Shown: positions 8,131 through 18,374, counted from the stretch's first letter. The stretch: DNA of 64,000 bases from Bradyrhizobium canariense (GCF_900105125.1 NZ_LT629750.1:310001-374000); one strand, 5' to 3'. Numbers and translations are program-made. Notes: a model not told the origin generated them from the sequence alone.

Positions 8131-8160
8131 CGCCGCCAAGCTGAATAATGCTTGGCGGCG
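8131..8160 (+). repeat. stem-loop repeat, copy 1
   Basis: A perfect 10-bp stem (CGCCGCCAAG/CTTGGCGGCG) closes a 10-base loop CTGAATAATG. The same structure with one compensating pair change is found at 8300-8333. The surrounding bases, including a downstream CGAACTGGAAATTGCAATCC-type block, are also partly shared. Confidence 0.55.
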
Positions 8161-8299
8161 AGGCACTCGAACTGGAAATTGCAATCCTCCAGCATGACCA
8201 GATACGTCCTCGTCCGGCCAGGGTTTCATAGGAGTAGGGGGCAGCTGCTCGCCGGATTCAGGCCATTGGCGGATTCGAAACAGGCCCCCTGAAATGCAC

Positions 8300-8333
8300 A
8301 ACGCCACCAAGCTGAATGATGCCTGGTGGCGTT
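8300..8333 (+). repeat. stem-loop repeat, copy 2
   Basis: AACGCCACCAAG pairs with CCTGGTGGCGTT around the loop CTGAATGATG, with one A-C mismatch near the loop. The fifth pair of the copy-1 stem, G8135-C8156, is A8306-T8327 here, which keeps the pairing. Loop sequences differ at one base. Confidence 0.55.
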
Positions 8334-8401
8334 GGTTTAGATCCGGACAGCGCAATCCCCCGGTCGCTATTGGTCTGTGCAGGTCGCGCCAAGGTTCAAA
8401 G

Positions 8402-8436
8402 AAAAAGCCCGCCCGATGGAGACCAAAGGGCGGGGC
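8402..8436 (-). terminator. minus-strand terminator-like hairpin
   Basis: GCCCGCCC (8407-8414) pairs with GGGCGGGGC (8428-8436) with one bulge. Five T residues follow on the minus strand. Confidence 0.4.
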
Positions 8437-8657
8437 AAGTTTATTTGGTTGGCAAGCGTAGAAACTGGCACCGCAGACGGCGCCAAGGCCCCAACCATAC
8501 TATGCCGCCGTGCCGGCCGTGCCGGGAACGATTGTCGCCGCAAACGGCACAACTTCCCAAATCCGGCCCTGATTTCTTCCCGGGCTCGGCCGCTTCTATT
8601 GGACGCTGCGATACCGGCCGAAACGGTCACGCCCAGCTTCAAAGCCGGCCATAAACG

Positions 8658-8683
8658 AAAAGCCCGGCTTTGAGGGCCGGGCT
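8658..8683 (-). terminator. minus-strand terminator-like hairpin
   Basis: AGCCCGGC (8661-8668) pairs with GCCGGGCT (8676-8683). Four T residues follow on the minus strand. Confidence 0.4.
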
Positions 8684-8975
8684 GATCGTAAATATAATCG
8701 CAAATATAATCGTAAGTATTTTTTAACGTCAGTGAATGTGGACAGTTAAAAGGAAGTAACCGGCGGCGTCTGTCCACTATGTAACACTGGAACTTGCACC
8801 TTCAACTGAGGCGGCCCGGCTGCGTTCCCCCCGTCGGTCACGCGCCGGGCCTAACCGGTCGTGGAGATTTTGCGTCTGATCCAACCGGCTAAATTAATTT
8901 ATGAAGTTCATGTGTTAAAGATTGGGCTTACGCGCTCTGATTTCACGGCAGCACCAGGCTGCGCTGTATAGTCAG

Positions 8976-9010
8976 AAAAAATCCCCACTCTCGGGGGCGG
9001 GAGCGGGGAT
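8976..9010 (-). terminator. minus-strand terminator-like hairpin
   Basis: ATCCCC pairs with GGGGAT, with further imperfect pairing inside. Six T residues follow on the minus strand. Confidence 0.45.
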
Positions 9011-9203
9011 AGTTTGAGAAACCACGACGAATGTCACGCCGCCGTGGCGGGTTTTTTCTACCTGAGAGTTTTGACAGTAGGATATCGGGCCTAGTCGAAT
9101 ATTTTTTCGGGCTGGACGGTCCAAAACCAGAAGGCACCGTCGATTTAATCCGGGATGGAAGGGACCATACCTGGTACCGGCCGGGGCGCCGACTGAGGCG
9201 GCC

Positions 9204-9419
9204 TTAGCATTCTTCTGAAACGATATTGTTACAAACGTAGCAACGGAAAACCCTAACCGCGGCGTGCAGTGCGACGGCCGGAAGATCTCCCAACAAGGTC
9301 AACTCCCAATCGCATTTTTCGCAGCGCCGAACGGGCGAATCATTTTGTCGGTCGCTAAGGCGAGTCCGCGTCGATGGATGCCAATTGCCGCCACCTCGGT
9401 GATCGCGGCACGATGTCAT
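9204..9419 (-). CDS. small zinc-ribbon-like protein, 71 aa or shorter
   Basis: Two CxxC pairs (Cys 33/36 and Cys 60/63, 23 residues apart) suggest a zinc ribbon: RRCEKCDWELTLLGDLP and VFRCYVCNNIV. The core resembles short conserved proteins of Bradyrhizobium that carry the same RRCEKC...FRC..C pattern. The first 25 residues look poor and there is no ribosome-binding site at the ATG, so the true start may be internal at a non-ATG codon. Zinc binding is inferred from the cysteines only. Confidence 0.5.
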   Translation of the reverse strand: MTSCRDHRGGGNWHPSTRTRLSDRQNDSPVRRCEKCDWELTLLGDLPAVALHAAVRVFRCYVCNNIVSEEC

Positions 9420-9458
9420 GTCCGGTGAACGACTGATGGTCCGTATTGATCACTTCAT

Positions 9459-9519
9459 CCAAAATAGGCCACTGCGAAAATCAAATCAGGGTGCTGCAAT
9501 CAGAAGCAGGCCAACACTG
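9459..9519. repeat. degenerate IS21-like end repeat, copy C
   Basis: The stretch AAAATAGGCCACTGCGAAAA and what follows resembles the repeats at 9974-10036 and 10178-10240 (AATTAGGCCACTGCCAAATT), with more changes. It runs into the coding remnant at 9468-9704. Confidence 0.4.
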
Positions 9520-9704
9520 AGAGGCCGCAAACACCATTTTCGGTCGGCGAGCGGGAGTGGCTTCGTGGCCCGCGTTCGAAAGATGTCAGCTATCGTCTAG
9601 TTGTGGCGGGTAATCTGGGTCCGAAGGAAATCGGCAAATTCATTAGGCTGCTTAAGGCCCAACAATCAGTCTTGTCGGATGACGATGATGATGGCGCTGA
9701 ATAA
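9468..9704 (+). pseudogene. start-less remnant of a conserved small protein
   Basis: After an in-frame TAG there are 78 sense codons with no ATG. The second half, from FSVGEREWLRGPRSKD through YRLVVAGNLGPKEIGKF to SVLSDDDDDGAE, is well formed, ends in an acidic tail and looks like the C-terminus of a family of short Bradyrhizobium proteins. The first 15 codons correspond to the IS21-like end repeat. The simplest reading is a gene that lost its 5' end when a mobile element inserted and later decayed. An in-frame GTG could give a very short product. Confidence 0.5.
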
Positions 9705-9725
9705 AAAGGGCGCCAACTGAGGCGG
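9705..9725 (-). terminator. terminator of the 61-aa membrane protein gene
   Basis: The minus strand reads GCCGCC-TCAGTT-GGCGCC and then five T residues, just after the stop codon at 9728. One pair of the stem is mismatched. Confidence 0.5.
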
Positions 9726-9727
9726 CT

Positions 9728-9913
9728 TTACTTTCTTGGTAAGAGTCCCAGGACCATCCACTGGACAGGAAAGAGCGGGAAGAGCAGAGCGCCAAAAAGA
9801 AACCAGGCGCGTTCTGAACGCCCCCTCTCTGCCGCGTATTTTGCGGTGAAGCGACCGGACAGAAACGCCACGGCCAGAACGGGGATCGTGATGAAAACGA
9901 TCAAGGGCAGCAT
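9728..9913 (-). CDS. small two-helix membrane protein, 61 aa
   Basis: A strong GGAGGAG lies six bases before the ATG. The product has a hydrophobic helix at about residues 2-20, a charged loop (KYAAERGRSERA) and a second helix at about 37-57. The pattern is that of small inner-membrane proteins common in Bradyrhizobium. The function is unknown. It has its own terminator-like hairpin. Confidence 0.65.
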   Translation of the reverse strand: MLPLIVFITIPVLAVAFLSGRFTAKYAAERGRSERAWFLFGALLFPLFPVQWMVLGLLPRK

Positions 9914-9973
9914 GGCGGCTCCTCCAGATTCTTTTCGAGGCAGTGCTTGGGGTACATATGCGACCAGCCACGA

Positions 9974-10036
9974 AAATTCAAATTAGGCCAATGCCAAAAT
10001 CAAACTAGGCCACTAGGAATTAAAACAGGCCAGCAC
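9974..10036. repeat. IS21-like end repeat, copy A
   Basis: A 63-base unit containing AATTAGGCCAATGCCAAAAT, CAAACTAGGCCACTAGGAAT and TAAAACAGGCCAGCACC. The internal spacing of 'AGGCCA' repeats about every 20 bases is characteristic of IS21-family ends. No transposase (istA/istB) is nearby. Confidence 0.55.
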
Positions 10037-10177
10037 CTTACTGCTCTTGCTCGGCATGACTGGCGTAGAGATACCTCACTTAGTCACGCATTGAACAATA
10101 CAGAAACATCTTGAAATAATTCAAACTGAACCACTTTATAGGCCGGCACCCGTCGGTTGATGGTTGGCCATTTCTGA

Positions 10178-10240
10178 GAATCCGAATTAGGCCACTGCCA
10201 AATTCAAACTAGGCCACTAGGAATTAAAACAGGCCAGTAC
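10178..10240. repeat. IS21-like end repeat, copy B
   Basis: Nearly identical to copy A (about six differences over 63 bases) and in the same orientation, 204 bases further on. It ends 14 bases before the recA SOS box. Confidence 0.55.
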
Positions 10241-10254
10241 CCACTTCGACAAAA

Positions 10255-10269
10255 GAACATATTGCGAAC
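10255..10269 (+). promoter_or_regulatory. LexA (SOS) box of recA
   Basis: GAAC-ATATTGC-GAAC is an exact match to the alphaproteobacterial LexA site GAAC-N7-GAAC (a direct repeat). A third GAAC follows after three bases. It lies about 100 bases before the recA start, as expected for a repressor site at the recA promoter. Confidence 0.85.
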
Positions 10270-10370
10270 ATAGAACAAACGTGGTACAAGGTTCCATAAG
10301 CTGATCACTTGCTCAATTCTCGCCGCCCGTTTGTCCCGCTAGCGAATCCCCGCCATAAGGAGCACCACCT

Positions 10371-11465
<1,095 letters not shown>

Positions 11466-11582
11466 GTTTTTGCAAACTTGGGTCGCGTGACCGAAGTTTC
11501 GACAGACGCGGGCGCTGAGGACGTTGAGTTGCCGACGTTTTCGGTGCCCGTTTTGTTTCTGTGAATAGCTTTTGGTGAGAGC

Positions 11583-12581
11583 ATGAAGCCTCTGGTCCTG
11601 ACCGGCTGGCCGATCCCTGGCTTCATTGAAGCGGACCTCGGCGATCTCGCGGTTAATTTTTTCTTTCGCTTCGTGTGGGGACAGTTGCCGTCTCCAGACG
11701 AACTTGCAGCTTATTTTGGCCCTCGGACGCCCGACCACGGCCCCAGCCACGGCTACCACTGGTCAGACTTTGCGAGTCGCTGGGAACGGAGCAAAAACGA
11801 AGGTCTGCGGGATCTCAGCTTGGCCGAATTTTGCCAGCAATACGAGACCGTCGAACTCTGGTTCGACACGCGTCCGAACGCTCAATTGCAACTGATCTGG
11901 CTGCTCGATGACTTCCGTTCCAATCCCGAGACCGTGGCCAGGTTGAAATTGCGTCTGCTACCCAGCGATATGATCGGGATTCCCCCGGGAGGCTTTGGCA
12001 CGTGGCGGCCGCCGCTCGTCGACGTCACCGAACAGGAACTCGCAACGGCAAGCGCCGCATGGCAAGCGTATCGGGCGACGACGCCGGAGGCTTGCTTCGG
12101 TCTGCTTCGTCGGGATTTGAGCGCGTTGCCGTTGCTCAGGCCGGTCCTGCTCGACCTGCTCGAAGAGCTGCCCTCCGCTTCGACAGGGCTTGGCGCCACG
12201 GAAATGCGGATGCTGGAACTAATTGGGAGGGGATATTCGCTTACGAACGCACTTTTCCATCTTTGGGACCTCCGCCAGACCCGCGTCTTCGACGAGTGGG
12301 AGAACGGGTATCTGCTTGATGGGCTTGCGCTTGGTCCGACGCCTGCTGTTACCGGCCTCGATGACGAGTTGCGCACGATCAGCCGAAAAAATCTGCGGGA
12401 TCGCCAAACGGCTTACCACCGCAGCGAGCTCTCGCTGACCGAATTCGGCAAATCGATTCTTGCTCACAAAGAAGATTTCAGCCGCCATAACCCGATCGAT
12501 CGTTGGTGGGGCGGCACGAGGCTGACCAACGCGTGTTTGTGGCGCTGGGCTCCTGTTCTGACGGCTCCTGCGGAGCGGTGA
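11583..12581 (+). CDS. DUF1835-like protein, tandem paralogue 1
   Basis: This 332-residue soluble protein pairs with the next gene. An N-terminal domain (residues about 1-125) contains VELWFDTRPNAQLQLIWLLD, a close fit to the 'LWFE.D...QLQLI.LLDWF' block of DUF1835 proteins. The C-terminal half has LLEELP....GLGATEMRMLELI, a possible winged-helix-like region, and ends with FSRHNPIDRWWGGTRLTN..LWRW, like the 'RWLGG..L....WRWD' close of the DUF3658-type partner domain. The family function is unknown to me. The stop is 4 bases before the ATG of the paralogue, so the two are probably cotranscribed. The gap to recA is 117 bases with no clear terminator. Confidence 0.75.
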   Translation: MKPLVLTGWPIPGFIEADLGDLAVNFFFRFVWGQLPSPDELAAYFGPRTPDHGPSHGYHWSDFASRWERSKNEGLRDLSLAEFCQQYETVELWFDTRPNAQLQLIWLLDDFRSNPETVARLKLRLLPSDMIGIPPGGFGTWRPPLVDVTEQELATASAAWQAYRATTPEACFGLLRRDLSALPLLRPVLLDLLEELPSASTGLGATEMRMLELIGRGYSLTNALFHLWDLRQTRVFDEWENGYLLDGLALGPTPAVTGLDDELRTISRKNLRDRQTAYHRSELSLTEFGKSILAHKEDFSRHNPIDRWWGGTRLTNACLWRWAPVLTAPAER

Positions 12582-12585
12582 TGAT

Positions 12586-13584
12586 ATGACGCGTCTGATC
12601 CTGACGACGAACGACTCAGGATCGGGAGCCCTCAAGGGCGCCCGCATCGCCGACATCGTGATCCCGTTCGGATATCGCTTTGTCTGGGGACCGCTGCCGT
12701 CAGATACCGATATCGCAACGTCGTTGATGACGCTTTCCTCGCAGCACGACCAGGCGGACGACAACTGGTCGTTTCGTATCTACCGCAAGCATCTCGGAGA
12801 CATTGATAGCCGCACTGGCCTCATCGATCTTTGCGAGCTGTTCGATACGATCGAATTATGGATCGATCCCGATCCGAATGCACAACTGATCCTGATCTGG
12901 CTGCTCGACTATTTGCGTCCTCACGAGAAAATCGTTTCGAAGCTGTTTTTGGTACAGGCGGACACTCCCATCGGTAGCCACGGTTCCGAAGAAGTAGCTG
13001 CGTGGCGGATACCCGCCATCAAGATACTGAATGGGCATCTCGAAATAGCTGGCTTGGCCTGGCAGGCCTATCGCGCGCCGACGCCGCGGGACTGGTTCGA
13101 TCTTTTGCCGAGGGATTTGAGCCTTCTGCCGTGTCTTCGGCCGGCTGTCGTGATGTTACTCGAAGAACTTCCCATGCCCGGCTCCGGTCTCGGCGCGACG
13201 GAAATGCGGATGCTTGAATTGATCTCGGAAGGTAACGCGTTTCCGTTCGACGTTTTTCCAGGCCATCAGAAGCGCAACGAGCGGCGTGTGTTCGGCTATT
13301 GGGAGGTCGGCTCCCTGCTGGATGATTTGGCGCGCTGTCCGGCGCCCGCGGTGTCGGATCTGGATGAGGGGCCGTTCACGTTGGAGATGCACGACGATCG
13401 CGATCGTCACGAACGCTACAAGCGAAGCAGATTGTCGCTCACTGAACTTGGCAAAGCGGTCGTTGCGAAGGCCGACGATTTCAGCCGGCATAACCCGATC
13501 CATCGCTGGTGGGGCGGCACCGAATTAACCAACGATCGGCTGTGGCGGTGGGATAAGCCGAACAGCGCTTTGATCGCACCTTGA
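12586..13584 (+). CDS. DUF1835-like protein, tandem paralogue 2
   Basis: It has the same length (332) and domain order as its neighbour. The start TNDSGSGALKGARIADIVIP matches the DUF1835 'TNGDSAA.ALR.AGI.GDVLP' opening better than paralogue 1 does. Shared blocks are IELWIDPDPNAQLILIWLLD, AWQAYRAPTP, GLGATEMRMLELI and DFSRHNPIHRWWGGTELTN. The rest has diverged, so the duplication is old. The pair may form a heteromer, which is only inference. DUF1835 membership is by eye. Confidence 0.75.
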   Translation: MTRLILTTNDSGSGALKGARIADIVIPFGYRFVWGPLPSDTDIATSLMTLSSQHDQADDNWSFRIYRKHLGDIDSRTGLIDLCELFDTIELWIDPDPNAQLILIWLLDYLRPHEKIVSKLFLVQADTPIGSHGSEEVAAWRIPAIKILNGHLEIAGLAWQAYRAPTPRDWFDLLPRDLSLLPCLRPAVVMLLEELPMPGSGLGATEMRMLELISEGNAFPFDVFPGHQKRNERRVFGYWEVGSLLDDLARCPAPAVSDLDEGPFTLEMHDDRDRHERYKRSRLSLTELGKAVVAKADDFSRHNPIHRWWGGTELTNDRLWRWDKPNSALIAP

Positions 13585-13605
13585 GATGGATGCAAATTCG
13601 CACGG

Positions 13606-13693
13606 GCCGTCATTGCCGAGATTGACCCGGCAATCCGTCCCCTGCGGTCGAGTCATTTCGGATGGATGCCCGGGTCAAGCCCGGGCATGACGA
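13606..13693. repeat. palindromic intergenic repeat
   Basis: Between the paralogue pair and gcvP. It contains GATGCCCGGGTCAAGCCCGGGCATGACG, a stem common to many intergenic repeats in this window. Confidence 0.6.
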
Positions 13694-13712
13694 GGTAGCG
13701 GTTTGGCGGCCA

Positions 13713-16601
13713 TCACTCCGCCGCCTGCGCGTACGCCTCAACCGGCGGACAGGAGCAGACGAGGTTGCGATCGCCATAGACATTGTCGACCCGTCCGACC
13801 GGACACCAGTATTTGTCGGTGCGCGAGGTGCCCGCCGGGAAACAGCCCTCGGCGCGGCTATAGGCGCGCGACCAGGCGTCGTCGGCGATGTCGTGCACGG
13901 TATGCGGCGCGTGGCGCAGCGGTGAGGCCTCGACCTTCCAGCGCCCCTGCTCGATCTCGGCAATCTCGCGACGAATCGCGATCATGGCGTCACAGAAACG
14001 ATCCAGCTCCGCTTTCGATTCGGATTCAGTCGGTTCGATCATCAGCGTGCCCGGCACCGGAAAACTCATGGTCGGCGCGTGGAAGCCATAATCGATCAGC
14101 CGCTTGGCGATGTCGTCGACCGTGACGCCACTCGAATTCTTCAGCGGCCGCGGGTCGACGATGCATTCATGCGCCACGCGTCCCCGCGCATTGCGATACA
14201 ACACCGGAAAATGTGCATCGAGTTTAGTCGCGATGTAATTGGCGTTGAGGATCGCGATCTCGGTGGCGCGCGTCAGGCCGTCGCCTGACATCATCAGGAT
14301 GTAGATGTAGGAAATCGTCAGGATCGACGCCGAACCGAACGGCGCCGCCGACACCGGCCCGACCGCGTGCGGCGTGGCGCCCTCGGTTGCGGGATGGCAA
14401 TTCGCTGGATGACCTGGCAGGAAGGGCGCAAGATGCGCTTTGACGCCGATCGGTCCCATGCCCGGGCCGCCGCCGCCATGCGGGATGCAGAAGGTCTTGT
14501 GCAGATTGAGATGGCTGACATCGGCGCCGTAATCGCCGGGCCGCGACAGCCCGACCTGCGCATTCATGTTGGCGCCGTCGAGATAGACCTGGCCGCCATG
14601 GCTGTGCACGATGTCGCAGATCTCGCGAATATGCTCCTCGAACACGCCATGGGTCGAGGGATAGGTGATCATCACGGCGGCGAGATTTTTCGAATGCTGC
14701 TCGACCTTGGCGCGCAGATCATTGACATCGACGTCGCCGCGCTTGTCGCAGGCGACCACCACGACCGTCATGCCGACCATGCTTGCGGACGCCGGATTGG
14801 TGCCGTGCGCCGATGAAGGAATCAGGCAGACGTTGCGATGCGGTTCGCCGCGCGCGGCGTGGTAGCCGCGGATCGCGAGCAGGCCGGCATATTCGCCCTG
14901 CGCGCCGGAATTCGGCTGCAGCGAGATCGCGTCATAGCCGGTGATATCGCACAGCCATTGCTCCAGCCGCGCAAACAATGCGTGATAGCCCGCAGCCTGC
15001 GCGCGCGGCGCGAACGGATGCAGATTGCCGAATTCCGGCCAGGTCAGCGGGATCATCTCGGAGGTGGCGTTGAGCTTCATGGTGCAGGAGCCGAGCGGAA
15101 TCATCGCGCGGTCGAGCGCGAGATCGCGATCGCTGAGCTTGCGCATGTAGCGCAACAGCTCGGTCTCGGAGCGGTGCGCGTGGAATACCGGATGGGTGAG
15201 GAAGGCGCTGGCGCGTTTCAGCTCGGCTGGCAGCGCCTCGCGCGCGCTGGCCTCGATATCGGCGTAGGCCAACGCGCCGCCGAACGCGCGCCACACCGCC
15301 TCGACGGTAGCCGGTGTCGTGGTTTCGTCCAGCGCGATGCCGAGCGTGCCTTCACCAATCCTTAAATTGAGCTTTTCAGCAAAGGCGCGGGCAACGATTT
15401 CGTCGCGACGACCGCCGACGTCCACCGTCACGGTATCGAAGAAGGCTTCCGATTTCAGCGCAAAGCCGAGCTTGCGCAATCCGGCCGCCAGCACCGCTGT
15501 GCGGCGATGCACCCTGCGGGCGATCTCGGTCAGTCCCTCGGGGCCGTGATAGACCGCGTACATCGAGGCGATCACGGCGAGCAGCACCTGCGCGGTGCAG
15601 ATGTTCGAGGTCGCTTTTTCGCGGCGGATATGCTGCTCGCGGGTCTGCAGCGCAAGGCGATAGGCCGGCTCGCCGCGTGAATCCACGGACAAACCGACGA
15701 TGCGGCCGGGCAGGGAGCGCTTGAGCGCATCGCGCACCGCCATATAGGCCGCGTGCGGGCCGCCATAGCCCATCGGCACGCCGAAGCGTTGCGCCGATCC
15801 GATCGCGATATCGGCGCCGAGTTCGCCGGGTGAGGCCAATAGCGTCAACGCCAAAAGATCGGCCGCGACGATCGCCAGCGCGCCTTTCGCATGCAGCGAC
15901 GCGATCGCAGGCTTGAGATCACGCACCGCGCCCGAAGTATCCGGATATTGCAGCAGGCCGCCGAACACGTCCGCGCGCTCGAGATCAACAGCGGGATCGC
16001 CAACGATCAGATTCCAGCCCAGTGGTTCGGCGCGGGTGCGCAGCACCGCCAGCGTCTGCGGATGCACTTCCGCATCGACGAAGAACGATTTGGTCTTGGC
16101 CTGCGCCGCGCGTTCCGCCAGCGCCATGGCTTCCGCCGCCGCCGTCGCCTCGTCGAGCAGCGAAGCGTTGGCGACATCAAGGCCCGCAAGGTCGCAGATC
16201 ATGGTCTGGAAGTTGAACAAAGCTTCCAGCCGGCCCTGGCTGATCTCGGGCTGATACGGCGTATAGGCCGTATACCAGGCCGGATTTTCCAGGATGTTGC
16301 GCTGGATCACCGCCGGCAGGATTGTGCCGGAATAGCCTTGGCCGATCAGCGAGGTGAAGACCTGGTTCTGCGATGCCAGCTCGCGCATATGCGCCAGCGC
16401 TTCGGTCTCGCTCAGTGCCAGCCCTAGATCGAGCGGCGTCTTCTGCCGGATCGAGGAGGGCAGCGTCTCCGCCATCAGCGCATCCAGGCTTTTGGCGCCG
16501 ACGGTTTCCAGCATCGCCGCGATGTCGCGCGGCGAGGGGCCGATGTGACGCCGCGCGAAATTGGTGGCGGCTTCGTTGGTCGGTTTGAACGGCGCGTTCA
16601 T
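13713..16601 (-). CDS. gcvP: glycine dehydrogenase (decarboxylating), P protein
   Basis: The P protein decarboxylates glycine with PLP and passes the aminomethyl group to the lipoyl arm of GcvH. At 962 residues it is the single-chain form, with N-terminal and C-terminal halves each resembling an aminotransferase. The PLP lysine is in [20 protein letters not shown]. The ATG at 16601 is favoured because AAGGTG lies seven bases before it. The in-frame GTG nine bases upstream overlaps that site. It is the last gene of gcvT-gcvH-gcvP, separated from gcvH by a palindromic repeat. Confidence 0.97.
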   Translation of the reverse strand: MNAPFKPTNEAATNFARRHIGPSPRDIAAMLETVGAKSLDALMAETLPSSIRQKTPLDLGLALSETEALAHMRELASQNQVFTSLIGQGYSGTILPAVIQRNILENPAWYTAYTPYQPEISQGRLEALFNFQTMICDLAGLDVANASLLDEATAAAEAMALAERAAQAKTKSFFVDAEVHPQTLAVLRTRAEPLGWNLIVGDPAVDLERADVFGGLLQYPDTSGAVRDLKPAIASLHAKGALAIVAADLLALTLLASPGELGADIAIGSAQRFGVPMGYGGPHAAYMAVRDALKRSLPGRIVGLSVDSRGEPAYRLALQTREQHIRREKATSNICTAQVLLAVIASMYAVYHGPEGLTEIARRVHRRTAVLAAGLRKLGFALKSEAFFDTVTVDVGGRRDEIVARAFAEKLNLRIGEGTLGIALDETTTPATVEAVWRAFGGALAYADIEASAREALPAELKRASAFLTHPVFHAHRSETELLRYMRKLSDRDLALDRAMIPLGSCTMKLNATSEMIPLTWPEFGNLHPFAPRAQAAGYHALFARLEQWLCDITGYDAISLQPNSGAQGEYAGLLAIRGYHAARGEPHRNVCLIPSSAHGTNPASASMVGMTVVVVACDKRGDVDVNDLRAKVEQHSKNLAAVMITYPSTHGVFEEHIREICDIVHSHGGQVYLDGANMNAQVGLSRPGDYGADVSHLNLHKTFCIPHGGGGPGMGPIGVKAHLAPFLPGHPANCHPATEGATPHAVGPVSAAPFGSASILTISYIYILMMSGDGLTRATEIAILNANYIATKLDAHFPVLYRNARGRVAHECIVDPRPLKNSSGVTVDDIAKRLIDYGFHAPTMSFPVPGTLMIEPTESESKAELDRFCDAMIAIRREIAEIEQGRWKVEASPLRHAPHTVHDIADDAWSRAYSRAEGCFPAGTSRTDKYWCPVGRVDNVYGDRNLVCSCPPVEAYAQAAE

Positions 16602-16624
16602 GGCTATCACCTTTTATTCGTATT

Positions 16625-16750
16625 CGTCATGCCCCGCACCAGCACCAGCCGTCATACCCCGCGAATGCGGGGTATCCAGTACGCCGTGACGCCAGCGATT
16701 GAATCGAGACGTCTCGGCGTACTGGATCGTCCGCTTTCGCGGACGATGAC
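16625..16750. repeat. palindromic intergenic repeat between gcvH and gcvP
   Basis: Contains two imperfect palindromes (CATACCCCGCGAATGCGGGGTA and the TACGCCGTGACG...ACTGGATCGTCCGCTTTCGCGGACGATG arm). Inserted within an operon, it could affect message stability. Confidence 0.55.
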
Positions 16751-16783
16751 ACTGAGTTTGATGTCGTTTCTCTGTTCATCATC

Positions 16784-17149
16784 TCACGCGGTATGCTTGG
16801 CGTAGGCGGCCTCATCCATCAGGCCGTCGAGTTCTTTCTTGTCTGCGATCTTCAACTTGAAAAACCACGCCTTGCCGCCGGCGTCGGAATTGACCAACGC
16901 GGGCTCGGCGGCCAGGACATCATTCACTGCGACCACTTCGCCCGAGATCGGCGCGTAGACATCGGAGGCGGCCTTCACCGATTCGACCACGGCTGCGGCT
17001 TCGGCCTTCTTCAGGCTTCGGCCGACTTTCGGCAGTTCGACGAACACGACGTCGCCGAGCTGCGACTGCGCATAGTCCGTGACGCCGATAGTGGCGACGT
17101 CGCCCTCGATCTGGAGCCATTCGTGGTCTGATGTGAACAGCGTCGTCAT
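16784..17149 (-). CDS. gcvH: glycine cleavage system H protein
   Basis: This 121-residue lipoyl carrier shuttles the methylamine group between GcvP and GcvT. The lipoylation site is the lysine in [19 protein letters not shown] (about residue 59-60). The ATG at 17149 follows GAAGAGG by five bases; an upstream in-frame ATG would add ten residues not usual for the family. The start is 26 bases after the stop codon of gcvT, fitting one operon. Confidence 0.97.
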   Translation of the reverse strand: MTTLFTSDHEWLQIEGDVATIGVTDYAQSQLGDVVFVELPKVGRSLKKAEAAAVVESVKAASDVYAPISGEVVAVNDVLAAEPALVNSDAGGKAWFFKLKIADKKELDGLMDEAAYAKHTA

Positions 17150-17175
17150 GAAAACCTCTTCAGCGTTTGCAAGCT

Positions 17176-18324
17176 TCAACGTTTATAAGTGTTGGGAACG
17201 AACGGCATCGGCGACACCTGCATCGGCAGCCGCTGGCCGCGGACTTCGGCAAAGACTGAAGATCCCGTGGTGGCGTGCGACGACGGCAGGTAGCCCATCG
17301 CCACCGGCGCATTGAGGCTGGGGCCAAAACCGCCTGAAGTGACCACGCCGATCTGTTCGGATGAGGTGCCATCCGCAAACAGCGCCGCACCCTCGCGCAC
17401 CGGCGCGCGGCCCTCCGGCCTCAACCCGACGCGGCGGCGCGGGGCGCCTCTCTCAAACTGGGCGAGAATTGTCTCGGCGCCGAGGAATCCGCCGGCGCGC
17501 GCGCCGCCAGTGCGGCGGCTCTTTTGAATGGACCATTCCAGCGCGCCCTCGACCGGTGTCGTCGCGGTATCGAGGTCGTGGCCATAGAGGCAAAGCCCGG
17601 CCTCGAGCCGCAGGCTGTCGCGCGCGCCAAGCCCGATCGGCAGCACGTCACCGTCAGCCAGCAGCGCCTTGGCAAGCGCCTCGGCGTGGTCCGCCGGGAC
17701 CGAAATCTCAAAGCCGTCCTCGCCGGTATAGCCGGAGCGTGAGACGAAGCAGTCGATGCCATCGACACGCTGGGGTCCGGAGTCCATGAACCGCAGGGCG
17801 GAGGCCTCTGCACAAAACTTCGCCAGCTCCGAACAGGCCTTCGGCCCTTGCAGCGCGATCAGCGCCCGATCGGGCAGCGGCTCGATCACGCAGACATCGG
17901 ACAAATTGGCGCGCAGATGCGCCTCGTCCTCGGCCTTGCAGGCGGCATTGACGACCAGAAACAGGTGGTCGCCGAAATTCGCCACCATCAGATCGTCGAG
18001 GATGCCGCCGTTTTGATTGGTGAATTGCGCATAGCGCTGCCGGCCGGGTGCGACCGCCACGATGTCCTGCGGCACCAGCCGTTCCAGCGCCAGGGCGGCG
18101 TCCTCGACCCGGCCGGATTTGGGGCGGAGCGCGATCTGGCCCATATGGGAGACGTCGAACAGGCCGGCGGCGCTGCGGGTATGCAGATGTTCCCGCAGCA
18201 CGCCGGGCGAATATTGCACCGGCATGTCATAGCCGGCGAACGGCACCATCTTGCCGCCCAGGGCCACATGCAGGGCGTGCAGCGGGGTACGTTTCAGCGG
18301 AGTTTGGTCTTCGCGCGCAAGCAT
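17176..18324 (-). CDS. gcvT: aminomethyltransferase, T protein
   Basis: GcvT moves the one-carbon unit from the H protein to tetrahydrofolate, giving 5,10-methylene-THF and ammonia. The 382-residue protein shows the family opening ([26 protein letters not shown], read across residues about 12-37), FDVSHMGQI and [13 protein letters not shown]. The ATG at 18324 is used; the codon before it is a GTG in frame. It is the first gene of the gcv operon and lies under the glycine riboswitch. Confidence 0.96.
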   Translation of the reverse strand: MLAREDQTPLKRTPLHALHVALGGKMVPFAGYDMPVQYSPGVLREHLHTRSAAGLFDVSHMGQIALRPKSGRVEDAALALERLVPQDIVAVAPGRQRYAQFTNQNGGILDDLMVANFGDHLFLVVNAACKAEDEAHLRANLSDVCVIEPLPDRALIALQGPKACSELAKFCAEASALRFMDSGPQRVDGIDCFVSRSGYTGEDGFEISVPADHAEALAKALLADGDVLPIGLGARDSLRLEAGLCLYGHDLDTATTPVEGALEWSIQKSRRTGGARAGGFLGAETILAQFERGAPRRRVGLRPEGRAPVREGAALFADGTSSEQIGVVTSGGFGPSLNAPVAMGYLPSSHATTGSSVFAEVRGQRLPMQVSPMPFVPNTYKR

Positions 18325-18374
18325 CACTGGGCCCTCGCGGTTTTTGCCAGGACGATCCCTCGCAAAAACCTACA

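Larger units (their letters stand above)
8079..9203. other. 1.1 kb with no convincing gene; hairpins and repeats
   Basis: Open frames here overlap on several strands, are Arg/Pro-rich and have no ribosome-binding sites, so none is accepted. What can be seen is a pair of related stem-loops (8131-8160 and 8300-8333), four hairpins followed by T runs on the minus strand, and an AT-rich repeat (AAATATAATCG twice, near 8690-8713). The stretch may be decayed sequence or may hold small RNAs. Confidence 0.5.

Noticed and set aside
8291..8460. Open frame over stem-loop copy 2 (MHNATKLNDAWWRWFRSGQR...)
   Set aside because: The conserved part matches the palindrome, and copy 1 has no start, so RNA or DNA structure explains it better than coding.
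8688..8713. AAATATAATCG repeated twice, AT-rich, considered as an origin or iteron
   Set aside because: Only two full units and no replication gene nearby; no DnaA boxes noticed.
8367..8777. 136-residue minus-strand frame and an overlapping 98-residue plus-strand frame
   Set aside because: Both run through hairpins, have Arg/Pro-rich composition and no ribosome-binding site.
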